Shown: positions 26,231 to 35,859 of the stretch, one piece after another
Layout: each line of letters begins with the position of its first letter
How positions within the stretch are numbered: the stretch's first letter is position 1
Source: Lichenibacterium ramalinae
Lineage (GTDB): Bacteria; Pseudomonadota; Alphaproteobacteria; Rhizobiales; Beijerinckiaceae
Assembly (NCBI RefSeq): GCF_004137085.1
Contig: NZ_QYBC01000012.1
Location: 62,001-126,000, forward strand
Direction: 5' to 3'
Length of the DNA stretch: 64,000 nucleotides
Made by a program: the position numbers and the translations under genes
The notes under the pieces: generated by a model
Told to the model about the DNA's origin: nothing
What the model saw: only the letters and a program-made list of their open reading frames with translations
Database searches by the model: none

Positions 26231-26246
26231 ATAACTCCGCGGTTAT
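26231..26246. promoter_or_regulatory. PcaQ-type operator between pcaQ and pobA
   Basis: ATAACT-CCGC-GGTTAT closely follows the rhizobial PcaQ site ATAACC-N4-GGTTAA and the general LysR T-N11-A rule. It lies 62 bases from the pcaQ start and about 98 bases from the pobA start, so it can serve both activation and autoregulation. Confidence 0.75.
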
Positions 26247-26343
26247 GGCGCTCCGCGCAAATCTCATTTTACAGCGCCTTCCACGACGCGTTACCGTCCC
26301 GGCAAAACAGGGCACCGCGCTGCGGGCAGGGGAGCGACGCCGG

Positions 26344-27573
26344 ATGAACGATCCAGGTCGAGGCAGGACGCGGTGCCAGGTCGCCGTCATCGGGGCGGGC
26401 CCCGCCGGCATGCTGTTGGGGCACCTGCTGCGCCAGCACGGCATCGACGTCGTCATCGTCGAGCGGCGCGACCGCGCCTATGTGGAGGGCCGGGTCCGGG
26501 CCGGCATCCTCGAACAGGGCACCGTCGCCCTCATGGCCCGCCTCGGCCTGGACCGCCGCCTGCGGCGCGAGGGGCTGGTCCATTCCGGCACCAAGCTGTC
26601 GGTCGACGGCGCCGTGTTCCGCATCGACTTCGCCGCCCTGACCGGGGGCGCCACCGTCACGGTCTACGGCCAGCAGGAGGTGATGAAGGACCTGTTCGAC
26701 GCCGCCGAGACGCGCGGCCTCGACGTGGTCTTCGACGCCGAGGACCTGCGCCTCGAGGCGGTCGACACCGACCGGCCCCGCGTCTCCTATCGCCGGCACG
26801 GCATCGACCACGTGGTGGACTGCGACGTCGTGGTGGGCTGCGACGGCTTCCACGGCGTCAGCCGGGCCGCCATCCCGGAAGGGGTGCTGAAGACCTTCGA
26901 GCGCGTCTACGCCTTCGGTTGGCTGGGCATCCTGGCCGACGTGCCGCCCGCCGACCACGAGCTGATCTACTGCTCGCACGAACGCGGCTTCGCCCTCGCC
27001 TCCATGCGCTCGGAGACCCGCAGCCGCTACTACCTGCAATGCGCCGCCGACGAGCGCGTCGAGGACTGGCCGGACGAGCGGTTCTGGGACGAGCTGTGCG
27101 GGCGGCTCGGGCCCGAGGTCGCCGCCCGGGTCACGCGCGGGCCGTCTTTCGAGAAGACCGTGGCGCCGCTCCGCAGCTTCGTCGCCGAACCGATGCGCTA
27201 CGGCCGCCTCTTCCTCGCCGGCGACGCCGCCCACATCGTGCCGCCGACCGGCGCCAAGGGCATGAACCTCGCGGTGTCGGACGTGACCATGCTGGGCGAA
27301 GCGCTGATCGACCTCTTCGAGGAGGGGTCGACGGCGGGGATCGACGGCTACTCGGCCCGGGCGCTGGCGCGCGTCTGGAAGGCCGAGCGGTTCTCCTGGT
27401 GGTTCACCGGGCTCATGCACCGCTTCCCCGGCACCGACCCCTTCGCGCGGCAGATGCAGGTGGCGGAGCTGGACTACATCCGCTCCTCCCGGGCCGCCCA
27501 GACCACCCTGGCCGAGAACTACGTCGGCCTGCCCCTCTCGCCCGGCCCTTCGAACCGCGAGCCGCAGCCATGA
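26344..27573 (+). CDS. pobA: 4-hydroxybenzoate 3-monooxygenase PobA
   Basis: A 409-residue flavoprotein that hydroxylates 4-hydroxybenzoate to protocatechuate with NAD(P)H and O2. It shows the FAD motif VIGAGPAGMLLG near residues 15-26, VEGRVRAGILEQGTV near 42-56, the DG motif VVGCDGFHG near 158-166 and the GDAAHIVPPTGAKGMNLA block near 295-312. The length fits the family (about 390-400 residues). The ATG follows a GGGGAGCG site. The stop overlaps the pcaK start (ATGA). Confidence 0.95.
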   Translation: MNDPGRGRTRCQVAVIGAGPAGMLLGHLLRQHGIDVVIVERRDRAYVEGRVRAGILEQGTVALMARLGLDRRLRREGLVHSGTKLSVDGAVFRIDFAALTGGATVTVYGQQEVMKDLFDAAETRGLDVVFDAEDLRLEAVDTDRPRVSYRRHGIDHVVDCDVVVGCDGFHGVSRAAIPEGVLKTFERVYAFGWLGILADVPPADHELIYCSHERGFALASMRSETRSRYYLQCAADERVEDWPDERFWDELCGRLGPEVAARVTRGPSFEKTVAPLRSFVAEPMRYGRLFLAGDAAHIVPPTGAKGMNLAVSDVTMLGEALIDLFEEGSTAGIDGYSARALARVWKAERFSWWFTGLMHRFPGTDPFARQMQVAELDYIRSSRAAQTTLAENYVGLPLSPGPSNREPQP

Positions 27574-28946
27574 GCGCCGTCCCCAGCGCGACGACCCCCG
27601 TCGAGATCGGGCGCCTGCTCGACGACGGGGCCTGGACCGCCATGCAGAAGGGCGTGGTGGTCATCGCGGCCCTCGCCGTGCTGCTCGACGGCTTCGACAG
27701 CCAGCTGATCTCCTTCGCCATCCCGGTGCTCATCAAGGAATGGGGCGTCACCCGCGCGGCTTTCGCGCCGGTGGTGGCGGCGGGCCTGGTCGGCATGAGC
27801 CTCGGCAGCGCCTGCGCGGGCTATGTCGGGGACCGGTTCGGTCGCCGCTCCGCCATCCTGGGATCGGTGCTGCTCTTCGGCGCCGCCACCTGCCTCATCG
27901 GCCTCGCGCCGAACCTCCTCGCCATCGGGCTCCTGCGCTTCGTCGCCGGCCTCGGCATCGGCGGCGCGCTGCCGACCTCGACCACGATGACGGCGGAATT
28001 CACCCCGGCCCGGCGCCGCACCATGATGGTGACCGCCACCATCGTCTGCGTGCCGCTCGGCGGCATGGTGGCGGGCCTCTATGCGGCGCCGGTGCTGCCG
28101 TGGCTCGGCTGGCGGGCGCTGTTCCTGCTCGGCGGCGCCCTGCCGATCCTGCTGTCCGGGGTGCTCTTCGCGCTGCTGCCGGAATCGCCCCGCTTCCTCG
28201 CACGCCGCCCGGCCCGCTGGCCGGACCTCGTGCGGCTCCTCGGCCGCATGGGCCGCCCGTTGCCGGCCGCCTCGGCCTTCACCGACAGCGCCGACCTGTC
28301 GGCGGCCCGCAAGCCGGGCATCGGGGAACTCTTCGCGGGCGGCCGCGCCCGCGACACGGTCGCGCTCTGGGGCGCCTTCTTCCTCTGCCTCCTCGCCGTC
28401 TACAGCGCCTTCGGCTGGCTGCCCACCATGCTGTCGGCCCAGGGGCTCAACGTCGCCATGGCGGGGGCGGGCCTCACCGCCTACAACCTCGGCGGCGCGC
28501 TCGGCGCCCTCGTCTGCGCCGGCGCCATCACGCGGCTCGGCTCGCTGCGGCCGCTGGTCGTCTGCGCCGTGCTGGCCTCGGTCAGCGCCTTCGCGCTCGA
28601 CTTCGTCGACATCGGCGACACGACGGTGCTGATCGTCGGGCTCGGGCTGCACGGCTTCTTCGTCAACGCCGTGCAGTCGACGCTCTATGCGGTGGCGGCC
28701 TACGTGTATCCCACGGCCATCCGGGCGACCGGAACGGCCTTCGCCCTGTCCTTCGGGCGGCTCGGCGCCGTGCTCAGCGCGGTCGTGGGGGCGGCCTTCA
28801 TCTCGGCGGCCGGCCCCGGCAGCTACCTCGACGTGCTGGGCTTCGCCATGCTCGGCGCCGCGCTCTTCCTGCTGCTGCTCCGGCACCACATCCCGCCGGC
28901 GGGCGTTGCCGAGGGAGCCGCCGTGCCGCGCCGTCGCGCCGCCTGA
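27570..28946 (+). CDS. pcaK: MFS aromatic-acid:proton symporter (PcaK-like)
   Basis: A 458-residue major facilitator with 12 predicted membrane helices. It carries the aromatic-acid-symporter marks: LLDGFDSQLISFAIP in helix 1 (the DGFD motif used by PcaK), GDRFGRRSAI between helices 2 and 3, and PESPRFLARRPAR in the central loop. It is translationally coupled to pobA and would import 4-hydroxybenzoate or protocatechuate. Confidence 0.88.
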   Translation: MSAVPSATTPVEIGRLLDDGAWTAMQKGVVVIAALAVLLDGFDSQLISFAIPVLIKEWGVTRAAFAPVVAAGLVGMSLGSACAGYVGDRFGRRSAILGSVLLFGAATCLIGLAPNLLAIGLLRFVAGLGIGGALPTSTTMTAEFTPARRRTMMVTATIVCVPLGGMVAGLYAAPVLPWLGWRALFLLGGALPILLSGVLFALLPESPRFLARRPARWPDLVRLLGRMGRPLPAASAFTDSADLSAARKPGIGELFAGGRARDTVALWGAFFLCLLAVYSAFGWLPTMLSAQGLNVAMAGAGLTAYNLGGALGALVCAGAITRLGSLRPLVVCAVLASVSAFALDFVDIGDTTVLIVGLGLHGFFVNAVQSTLYAVAAYVYPTAIRATGTAFALSFGRLGAVLSAVVGAAFISAAGPGSYLDVLGFAMLGAALFLLLLRHHIPPAGVAEGAAVPRRRAA

Positions 28947-28986
28947 CCTCCGATCCTCCGGGACGGAACGACAAGGGAACCCCGCC

Positions 28987-29787
28987 ATGATCTTCGTCCA
29001 AAGCGGCGATGCCGTGATCCATGCCGAGCTGATCGGCGACCCCGAGGAGCAGCCCGTCCTGTGCTTCTCCAACTCGCTCGGCACGGACTTCCGCATCTGG
29101 GACCAGGTGGCGGCGCAGTTCGCCGAGGATTACTGCCTGCTGCTCTACGACAAGCGCGGCCACGGCCTGTCCGACCTCGGCACCGGGCCGGTCACGATCG
29201 ACCGGCATGTCGACGACCTCCTGGCGCTCGCCGATCATTTCGGCATCGAGCGCTTCGGCCTCGTCGGCCTGTCGATCGGCGGCATGATCGCCCAGCGCCT
29301 CGCCGTGCGGGCGCCCGAGCGGCTCGCCGCCCTGGTGCTGTGCGACACGGCGCCGAAGATCGGCGAGACCGACACCTGGAACGAGCGCATCGCGGCGGTC
29401 GAGCGCGACGGCCTCGAATCCCTGGGCGATGCCGTGATGGAGCGCTGGTTCACCGAGGCCTATCGCTCCGGCGAGCCGCAGCCGCTGCGCATCTGGCGCA
29501 ACATGCTGACGCGCCAGTCCGCCAAGGGCTATGCCGCATCCTGCGCTGCCATCCGCGACGCCGACCTCACGGCGGAGACGGGCCAGATCGCCGTCCCGAC
29601 CCTCGTGGTGGTGGGCGCCGACGACCGCTCGACACCGCCCGACCTCGTCCGCGCCATGGCGGACCGCATCCCCGGCGCGCAGTTCGCCGTGATCGAGGGC
29701 GCCGGCCACCTGCCCTGCATCGAGCAGCCGGAGGCGCTGGCCGGCCTCATCGCCGACCTGCTCGACCAGGTGACGGACGATGACTGA
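28987..29787 (+). CDS. pcaD: 3-oxoadipate enol-lactonase PcaD
   Basis: A 266-residue alpha/beta hydrolase that opens 3-oxoadipate enol-lactone. The triad is visible as Ser in GLSIGGMIAQ near residue 98, Asp in VVGADDRSTPP near 209, and His in GAGHLPCIEQ near 239; LLYDKRGHGLSD is the conserved oxyanion-side segment. It follows pcaK by 40 bases and overlaps pcaC by eight. Confidence 0.94.
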   Translation: MIFVQSGDAVIHAELIGDPEEQPVLCFSNSLGTDFRIWDQVAAQFAEDYCLLLYDKRGHGLSDLGTGPVTIDRHVDDLLALADHFGIERFGLVGLSIGGMIAQRLAVRAPERLAALVLCDTAPKIGETDTWNERIAAVERDGLESLGDAVMERWFTEAYRSGEPQPLRIWRNMLTRQSAKGYAASCAAIRDADLTAETGQIAVPTLVVVGADDRSTPPDLVRAMADRIPGAQFAVIEGAGHLPCIEQPEALAGLIADLLDQVTDDD

Positions 29788-30202
29788 CGACGCCCGCTAC
29801 GAGGAAGGCCTCGCGGTGCGTCGCGCCGTGCTGGGCGAGGCCCATGTGGCGCGGGCCTCGGCCAACGTCACGGCCTTCGACGCCGATTTCCAGCGCTTCA
29901 TCACGGAAGGCGCGTGGGGCTCCGTGTGGTCGCGGCCCGGCTTCACCCCGCGCGAGCGCTCGATCGTCACGCTGGCGCTGCTGGCGGCGCTCGGCCACCA
30001 CGAGGAGGTGGCGCTGCACGTCCGCGCCACCGCCAACACCGGCGCGACCCCCGAGGACATGTCGGAAGCCATGCTGCACGTCGCCGTCTACGCCGGCGTT
30101 CCGGCCGCCAACAGCGCCATCAAGGTCGTCAAGCAGACCCTGGCCGCCATGGCGGCCGAGACGGCGGCCGGGGCGGCGACGGAGCCGACCGAGCCGCGAT
30201 GA
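29780..30202 (+). CDS. pcaC: 4-carboxymuconolactone decarboxylase PcaC
   Basis: A 140-residue member of the CMD family that decarboxylates 4-carboxymuconolactone to the enol-lactone used by PcaD. Conserved blocks are GSVWSRPGFTPRERSIVTLAL split around residue 60, the LGHHEEVALHVRAT helix with the catalytic His/Glu near 73-86, and AVYAGVPAANSAIKVV near the end. It is the last gene of the pobA-pcaKDC operon and converges on the dehydratase gene 19 bases away. Confidence 0.94.
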   Translation: MTDDARYEEGLAVRRAVLGEAHVARASANVTAFDADFQRFITEGAWGSVWSRPGFTPRERSIVTLALLAALGHHEEVALHVRATANTGATPEDMSEAMLHVAVYAGVPAANSAIKVVKQTLAAMAAETAAGAATEPTEPR

Positions 30203-30221
30203 GGCCCCGCGGCGGCGCCCG

Positions 30222-32105
30222 TCACCGGCGCGGCATCGCCGGGTGCCGCGACAGGCGGTTCTGCGCGGCGAGGCGCACGGGGGCGTTCGGGGCGCCGAAG
30301 CTCGCGTAGCCGCCTCGCCGCTCGACGATCTCGAAGAAGAACAGGTCGGCGAAGGTTTGGGTGAAGAGCTGGAAGAACTCGCCCTCGCCGTCGCGGTCGT
30401 ACATGATGTTGAGCCGCCGCAGTTCGCCCGCCACCGCGTCCGGCAGGTCGAAGCGGGCTTCGAGGTCGTCGTAGTAGTTCTCGGGGATGGGCAGCACGGC
30501 GAGGCCGGCCGCCTCGAGGGCGCGCGCCGTGGCGAAGATGTCGGCCGTGTCGAAGGCGATGTGCTGCACGCCCGAGCCGAAGAAGTCGGTGACGAAGCGG
30601 GCCGACGCCGTGCGCCCGCCCTGCGAGCCGTTCAGCACGAGGCTCAGCGAGCGGTCGTCGTTCTCGACGACGAGGCTGTGCACGAGGCCGCCCGGGTCGG
30701 CGAGGTCGAGGCCGGGCGTTTTCCCGAGGTCGAGGATGGTCGTGTAGAACAGCAGCCACGACAGCATCTCGTCGTGGTCCATCGATTGCGCGACGTGGTC
30801 GATGCCGGTGAGGCCGACCGGGGCGGCCGCCGGGTCCGGCGCGACGGGGTCGAAGTCGATGTCCCACAGGCGGGACAGCTCGGTGTGCCCGTCGACGAAA
30901 CACAGCAGGCTGCCGCCGACGCCGCGGATGGCCGGCATGTCCAGCTCGCCCACCGACACCTCCTGGCGGAACGGCGTGGCGCCGAGCGCTTCCGCCCGCG
31001 CCATCAGGGCATGGGCATCCACCACCCTGAGACCGATCGCGCAGACCGAGGGGCCGTGGACGAGGTAGGACGAGCGCGCGAAGCCGTGCGGGTCGCAGTT
31101 GACCACGAGGTTGACCCCGTTCTGCGACCACAGCGACACCCGCTTCGACTTGTGCGTGCCCGTCCGGCGGAAGCCGAGCGCGCCGATGAGCGCCTCGAAG
31201 TTCCCCGCCTCCTCGCCGAACGCGAACTCGACGAACTCGACGCCGGACGAGCGCGAGCGCGGCGGCAGGGCGCCGGCGGCGCGCGGGTCGAGCCGCTTCC
31301 TCACCTCGTCGTCGAGCGCGATCAGCGAGCGGTGGCCGTCGACCGCGACGGCGTCGGTCGACCCCGCCCTGAAGCTGTCGTTGAAGATTTCGAGGCTCAG
31401 GACGCCGTCGTAGCCCGTGGCCCGCACGGCTTCCCAGAACGACGCGACCGGCAGGTCGCCCTGCCCCGGCATGGTGCGGAAGTGCCGGCTCCACGACAGC
31501 AGGTCCATCTGAAGCCGCGGCGCGTCCGCCATCTGCACGAGGAAGATCCTGTCCTGCGGGATCGCCCGGATGCTGTTCGTGTCGAGCCCGCGCGACAGCG
31601 TGTGGAAGCTGTCGAGGATCAGCCCCACCGCGGGATGGTCGGCGCGGCGCACGATCTCCCAGGCGTCGCGGTGGTCGTTGACGAAGCGGCCCCAGGCCAG
31701 CGCCTCGAAGCCGATCCTCAGCCCGCGCCGCGCGGCCCGTTCGCCGAGCTCGCGCAGGTCCGCGGCCGCGCGGTCGATGCCGCCGATCGCGTGCGGCGAC
31801 ACGCTGGAGCACACCAGGATGAGGTCGGTGCCGATCTCCTCCATGAGGTCGAACTTGCGCTCGGCGCGGTGGAAGGCGCGGCTGCGGAACGGCTCGGGCA
31901 GGCCCTCGAAGTCGCGGAACGGCTGGAACAGCGTGACGGCCAGTCCGGCGTCTCGCACCATGCGGCCGACCTCGCGCGGGCTGTGGTCGAAGGCGATGAA
32001 GTCCTGCTCGAAGATCTCGACGCCGTCGAAGCCGGCGCGGGCGATGGCGGCGATCTTGTCTTCCAGCGTCCCGCTGATCGACACGGTGGCGATCGATGTT
32101 CTCAT
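30222..32105 (-). CDS. Bifunctional-type 3-dehydroshikimate dehydratase (QsuB-like)
   Basis: A 627-residue two-domain protein. Residues 1-275 form a sugar-phosphate isomerase-type TIM barrel that converts 3-dehydroshikimate to protocatechuate in QsuB enzymes (GFDGVEIFEQDFIAFD near 20-35, GLILDSFHTLSRG near 175, LSLEIFNDSFR near 238-250). Residues 285-610 hold two VOC/4-hydroxyphenylpyruvate-dioxygenase-like modules with possible metal ligands (GIDHVAQSMDH, GVQHIAFDTADIF, FFFEIVERRGGYASFGAPN). The ATG at 32105 begins directly at the barrel (TSIATVSISG); the open frame runs 50 codons further upstream. It feeds shikimate-derived carbon into the pca genes on either side. Confidence 0.9.
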   Translation of the reverse strand: MRTSIATVSISGTLEDKIAAIARAGFDGVEIFEQDFIAFDHSPREVGRMVRDAGLAVTLFQPFRDFEGLPEPFRSRAFHRAERKFDLMEEIGTDLILVCSSVSPHAIGGIDRAAADLRELGERAARRGLRIGFEALAWGRFVNDHRDAWEIVRRADHPAVGLILDSFHTLSRGLDTNSIRAIPQDRIFLVQMADAPRLQMDLLSWSRHFRTMPGQGDLPVASFWEAVRATGYDGVLSLEIFNDSFRAGSTDAVAVDGHRSLIALDDEVRKRLDPRAAGALPPRSRSSGVEFVEFAFGEEAGNFEALIGALGFRRTGTHKSKRVSLWSQNGVNLVVNCDPHGFARSSYLVHGPSVCAIGLRVVDAHALMARAEALGATPFRQEVSVGELDMPAIRGVGGSLLCFVDGHTELSRLWDIDFDPVAPDPAAAPVGLTGIDHVAQSMDHDEMLSWLLFYTTILDLGKTPGLDLADPGGLVHSLVVENDDRSLSLVLNGSQGGRTASARFVTDFFGSGVQHIAFDTADIFATARALEAAGLAVLPIPENYYDDLEARFDLPDAVAGELRRLNIMYDRDGEGEFFQLFTQTFADLFFFEIVERRGGYASFGAPNAPVRLAAQNRLSRHPAMPRR

Positions 32106-32263
32106 GGCGCATCCGCTGGCGTGTTGGGCCACCGCGACGGGGCGGTGCGGCGGACCGCCGAAAGGCAGACCGGCCCCTTCCAAGGGCCGCCCTCGCGGCG
32201 CATCCTGTCCCCAGCCGCCGCCCGTGTCCACCGCCGGCCGCCGGGCCAGGATCACCGCTCCCC

Positions 32264-33172
32264 ATGATGACGTTGCGTCAGATCGAGGTCATCCGCGCCG
32301 TGATGGTGGCGGGCAGCATCAGCGGCGCGGCCAAGATCCTCAACGTGTCGGCGCCCGGCATCAGCCGCCTCGTCAAGCATGCCGAGGGCACGCTCGGCGT
32401 CCGCTTCTTCGACCGGCGCAACGGGCGCTTCGCCCCCACCGCGGAAGCGCGCAGCGTGTTCGAGCAGATCGACGAGGTGTACCGCAAGATCGACGACCTC
32501 GGCGACACCATCACGGCCATGGCGCGCGGCACCGCGTCGGAGCTGCGCATCGGGGCCGTGCCCAGCATCGCCCAGGTCATGGTGCCCCGCGCCGTGGCGG
32601 CCGTCCGCAAGCGCTTCCCCGACCTCCGGCTCAACATCAACGTGCTCAAGCTCGAGGAGGTGATCAACCACCTGCTCCTCGACAAGGTGGATTGCGTGGC
32701 GATGAGCTACCGCTTCGAGCACCCCGCGGTCGACGTCGAGCCGCTCGCCGCCGGCGAGCTGTTCTGCATCGTGCCCGAACGGCACCCCTTGGCGACGCGG
32801 GCCTCGGTCGGCGCCGCCGAGATCTGCCGCCACCCGCTCATCGGCATCGACGCCGCCGACCCCTATGGCCGGATCATGGCCCACCTGTTCGCCCGCCTCG
32901 GCCTCACCTACGACGTGCCCATCAAGGCGCGGTTCGGCTCCACCGTGTGCGCGCTCGTGAGGGCGGGCCTCGGCATCGCGGTGATCGACCAGTTCACGCT
33001 GGCCGACGGCATCCCGGGCGTCGCGATCGTGCCCATCGCCGAGCCCACCCGCTTTGAAACCTACGTGGCGACGAAGCGCGGCTCGGTGATGTCCGCCCAC
33101 GCGGCCCATTTCGTGGCTCGGCTCCGCGCCGAGATGGTCGGCGCCGGCCCGCCCGTCCCCGGCCGGGATTAA
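32264..33172 (+). CDS. LysR-type regulator of the dehydroshikimate branch
   Basis: A 302-residue LTTR with the winged helix-turn-helix in residues 1-60 (LRQIEVIRAVMVAGSISGAAK split here, NVSAPGISRLVKHAEGTLG) and an effector domain with RIGAVPSIAQVMVP and VRAGLGIAVIDQFTLADG. It is divergent from the dehydratase gene across 158 bases and reads toward the shikimate dehydrogenase paralogue, so it most likely controls both directions in response to a shikimate pathway intermediate. This assignment rests on context. The ATG pair at 32264/32267 is the only plausible start. Confidence 0.85.
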   Translation: MMTLRQIEVIRAVMVAGSISGAAKILNVSAPGISRLVKHAEGTLGVRFFDRRNGRFAPTAEARSVFEQIDEVYRKIDDLGDTITAMARGTASELRIGAVPSIAQVMVPRAVAAVRKRFPDLRLNINVLKLEEVINHLLLDKVDCVAMSYRFEHPAVDVEPLAAGELFCIVPERHPLATRASVGAAEICRHPLIGIDAADPYGRIMAHLFARLGLTYDVPIKARFGSTVCALVRAGLGIAVIDQFTLADGIPGVAIVPIAEPTRFETYVATKRGSVMSAHAAHFVARLRAEMVGAGPPVPGRD

Positions 33173-33277
33173 CATCGGGTTCACGGACAGGGCGAATTTG
33201 ATCCTGGAGTTGTGCGCGGATCGCCGCCATCCTGCGATCCAGCGATCGGAGCACGATCCGGCGGACGGGAGGGGGCC

Positions 33278-34192
33278 ATGGCGCATTCAGGCGAAGACGC
33301 GGACCGGGCTGCGCCCTCCGCCCCCGGCCCACGTGCCGGCCGCCGCCCGTCCCTGATGCTGGGGCTGATCGGGCAGAACATCGGGGCCTCGCTCACGCCC
33401 GAGATGCAGATGCGCGAAGCCGAGGCGCAGGGGATCCGCTGCGTCTACCGCATCGTCGACCTCGTGGCGCTCGGGCTCGGCGTCGAAGCCCTGCCCGAGC
33501 TGATCGTCGGCGCCGAACGGCTCGGCTTCGACGGGCTCAACATCACCCACCCCTGCAAGCAGGCCGTGATCCCGCTGCTGACGGAGCTGTCGCCCGACGC
33601 CCGCGCGATCGGCGCCGTCAACACCGTGCTGTTCCGGGACGGGGCGCGCGTCGGCCACAACACCGACTGGTCGGGCTTCGCGGAGCCGTTCAAGCGCGGC
33701 ATGGCCGGTGCGCCGCTCGGGCGGGTCGTGCAGCTCGGCGCGGGCGGGGCGGGCGCGGCCGTGGCCCATGCGGCGCTCACGCTCGGGGTGTCGCGGCTCA
33801 CGCTGTTCGACACGGACCGCGCCCGGACCGAAGCGCTCGTGGCGAACCTCGGCCGCACCTTCCCGGGCCGGGCCGCCGTCGGCGAGGACCGGGCGGCCGC
33901 CCTGGCCGAAGCTGATGGGCTCATCAACGCGACGCCGGTCGGCATGGAGGCCCACCCGGGCCTGCCGCTGCCCGCGGACCTGCTGCACCCCCGCCTCTGG
34001 GTCGCCGAGGTGATCTACTTCCCGCTGGAAACCGAGCTCCTGCGCCGCGCGCGGGCGCTGGGCTGCCGCACGCTCGACGGCGGCGGCATGGCGGTGTTCC
34101 AGGCCGTGGAAGCCTTTCGGCTGTTTTCGGGCCGCGAGCCCGACAGCCGCCGCATGCTCGACGCCTTCGACGCCATCCGCGCCGGACGCTGA
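33278..34192 (+). CDS. Shikimate dehydrogenase paralogue (catabolic type)
   Basis: A 304-residue AroE-family enzyme oxidising shikimate (or quinate) to 3-dehydroshikimate. Visible motifs: substrate-binding GASLTPEMQ near residue 37, [14 protein letters not shown] near 85-98 with the catalytic Lys, NTDWSGF near 125-131, the Rossmann loop [10 protein letters not shown] near 150-160 and NATPVGM near 217. A GGGAGGGGG site precedes the ATG at 33278. Its place between the LysR gene, permease and pca genes points to catabolism rather than aromatic amino-acid synthesis. Confidence 0.9.
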   Translation: MAHSGEDADRAAPSAPGPRAGRRPSLMLGLIGQNIGASLTPEMQMREAEAQGIRCVYRIVDLVALGLGVEALPELIVGAERLGFDGLNITHPCKQAVIPLLTELSPDARAIGAVNTVLFRDGARVGHNTDWSGFAEPFKRGMAGAPLGRVVQLGAGGAGAAVAHAALTLGVSRLTLFDTDRARTEALVANLGRTFPGRAAVGEDRAAALAEADGLINATPVGMEAHPGLPLPADLLHPRLWVAEVIYFPLETELLRRARALGCRTLDGGGMAVFQAVEAFRLFSGREPDSRRMLDAFDAIRAGR

Positions 34193-34264
34193 CGCGGTTC
34201 CCGGACCCAAGAGCGGCCCGTCCGAAGGCCGCCACCCATCAGACCCACAGGAGAGGACGCCCAC

Positions 34265-35677
34265 ATGGACGATCTGCAGCCCGGCGCGCATGTCCGGAGC
34301 CAGTCGAGGAAGGCCGCGGCGAGCGGCTGGATCGGCTCGGCGCTCGAATACTACGACTTCTTCATCTACGCGACGGCTTCGGCGCTGGTGTTCCCGCAGC
34401 TGTTCTTCCCGTCGAGCGATCCCAACACCGCCATCGTGGCGTCGCTGGCGACCTATGGCGCCGGCTACGTGGCGCGGCCGATCGGCGCCTTCGCGCTCGG
34501 CCACTGGGGCGACACGCACGGGCGCAAGAACGTGCTGCTGGTGTGCATGTTCCTGATGGGCTTCTCCACCATGGCGGTGGGCGTCCTGCCGACCTACGCC
34601 CAGGTGGGCGTCTGGGCGCCGGTGCTGCTCGTCATCATGCGCCTGATCCAGGGCTTCGCGGTGGCGGGCGAGATTTCGGGCGCCTCGTCGATGATCCTGG
34701 AACACGCGCCCTTCGGGCGGCGCGGCTTCTACGCCAGCTTCACGCTGCAGGGCGTCCAGGCCGGGCAGATCCTCGCCGCGGCGGTGTTCCTGCCGCTGGC
34801 GCGCTTCATGCCGACCGAAAGCTTCAACGCTTGGGGCTGGCGGGTGCCGTTCCTGCTGTCCGCCCTGGTGATCCTGGCCGGCTACATCATCCGCCGCGAG
34901 GTCGAGGAAACCCCGGCCTTCGCCGAAGAGGGCGCCGAGGGCGGGATCCCGCGCGCCCCCATCCCCGACGCCTTCCGCCTGTCGTGGGACGACATGCTGC
35001 GCGTCGTCCTGATGGCGCTGATGAACGTGATCCCGACGGTGGCGACCGTGTTCGGCGCCGCCTACGCGACGCAGCCGGCCTACGGCATCGGCTTCGCCAA
35101 GGACGTGTACCTGTGGATCCCCGTCGTGGGCAACATCGTCGCCGTGCTGGTCATCCCCTACGTGGGCAACCTGTCGGACCGGTTCGGCCGCCGCCCGCCG
35201 ATCATCGTCGGCTCGATCGGCTCCGGCCTGCTCGCCTTCGCCTACCTGTGGGCGATCTCGATCGGCAGCATGCCGCTGGCCTTCCTGCTGTCGATCCTGA
35301 TGTGGGGCCTGGTGTACCAGGGCTACAACGCCGTCTACCCGTCGTTCTACCCCGAGCTGTTTCACACGCGGGTGCGGGTCACCGCCATGGCGATCTCCCA
35401 GAACGTCGGCACGGCGCTCACCGCCGTCCTGCCGGCGCTGTTCGCCTATATCGCGCCCCCGGGTTCGACCGGCATCCCGTTCACGATCGGCACCTTCGCC
35501 TTCGTGGTCACGCTGATCTCGGCGGCCGCGGCCTTCAGCACGCGCGAAACCAACCGGCTCCGCCTGCACGACCTCGGGGATCGCGACGCCGTGCCGATGG
35601 ACAGGGCCGAGTTCGAGCGCCTGCGTTCCGGCGAGCGTGCCGGGCGGGGCGACGGCGGCGGGCTCGTCCGGGCCTGA
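34265..35677 (+). CDS. MHS-family MFS transporter (shikimate/dehydroshikimate permease candidate)
   Basis: A 470-residue metabolite:proton symporter with 12 membrane helices. It bears the MHS signature: [20 protein letters not shown] in helix 1, [20 protein letters not shown] between helices 2 and 3, and [21 protein letters not shown] in helix 4-5. ShiA of E. coli belongs to this family, and the neighbouring shikimate dehydrogenase and dehydratase make shikimate or a related acid the likely substrate. A CAGGAGAGG site precedes the ATG. Confidence 0.88.
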   Translation: MDDLQPGAHVRSQSRKAAASGWIGSALEYYDFFIYATASALVFPQLFFPSSDPNTAIVASLATYGAGYVARPIGAFALGHWGDTHGRKNVLLVCMFLMGFSTMAVGVLPTYAQVGVWAPVLLVIMRLIQGFAVAGEISGASSMILEHAPFGRRGFYASFTLQGVQAGQILAAAVFLPLARFMPTESFNAWGWRVPFLLSALVILAGYIIRREVEETPAFAEEGAEGGIPRAPIPDAFRLSWDDMLRVVLMALMNVIPTVATVFGAAYATQPAYGIGFAKDVYLWIPVVGNIVAVLVIPYVGNLSDRFGRRPPIIVGSIGSGLLAFAYLWAISIGSMPLAFLLSILMWGLVYQGYNAVYPSFYPELFHTRVRVTAMAISQNVGTALTAVLPALFAYIAPPGSTGIPFTIGTFAFVVTLISAAAAFSTRETNRLRLHDLGDRDAVPMDRAEFERLRSGERAGRGDGGGLVRA

Positions 35678-35859
35678 GCCGCCCCGAAGGGCTGCGCGCG
35701 ACCCGTCCTGCGCCGACCACACTGGCGCGGCGGGCCGCGCTCGGCCATGGTGGGGCAGCGCGCCCGCCGCCGTCCACGCCGGCCCGCCGGCCGCCACGAA
35801 GACCATCCATCGATGCCGGGCCGCCACCGCGGCCGAGACCGACCGAAAGCGCGAGGGCC

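Noticed and set aside
33170-33186. TTAAC...GGTT as a second PcaQ site upstream of the shikimate dehydrogenase gene
   Set aside because: The half-sites are one base too close and the outer bases do not fit the ATAACC-N4-GGTTAA pattern.
33287-35827. An 846-codon open frame on the minus strand
   Set aside because: It is antisense to the shikimate dehydrogenase and MHS permease genes, whose motifs are unambiguous; the product shows only composition bias.
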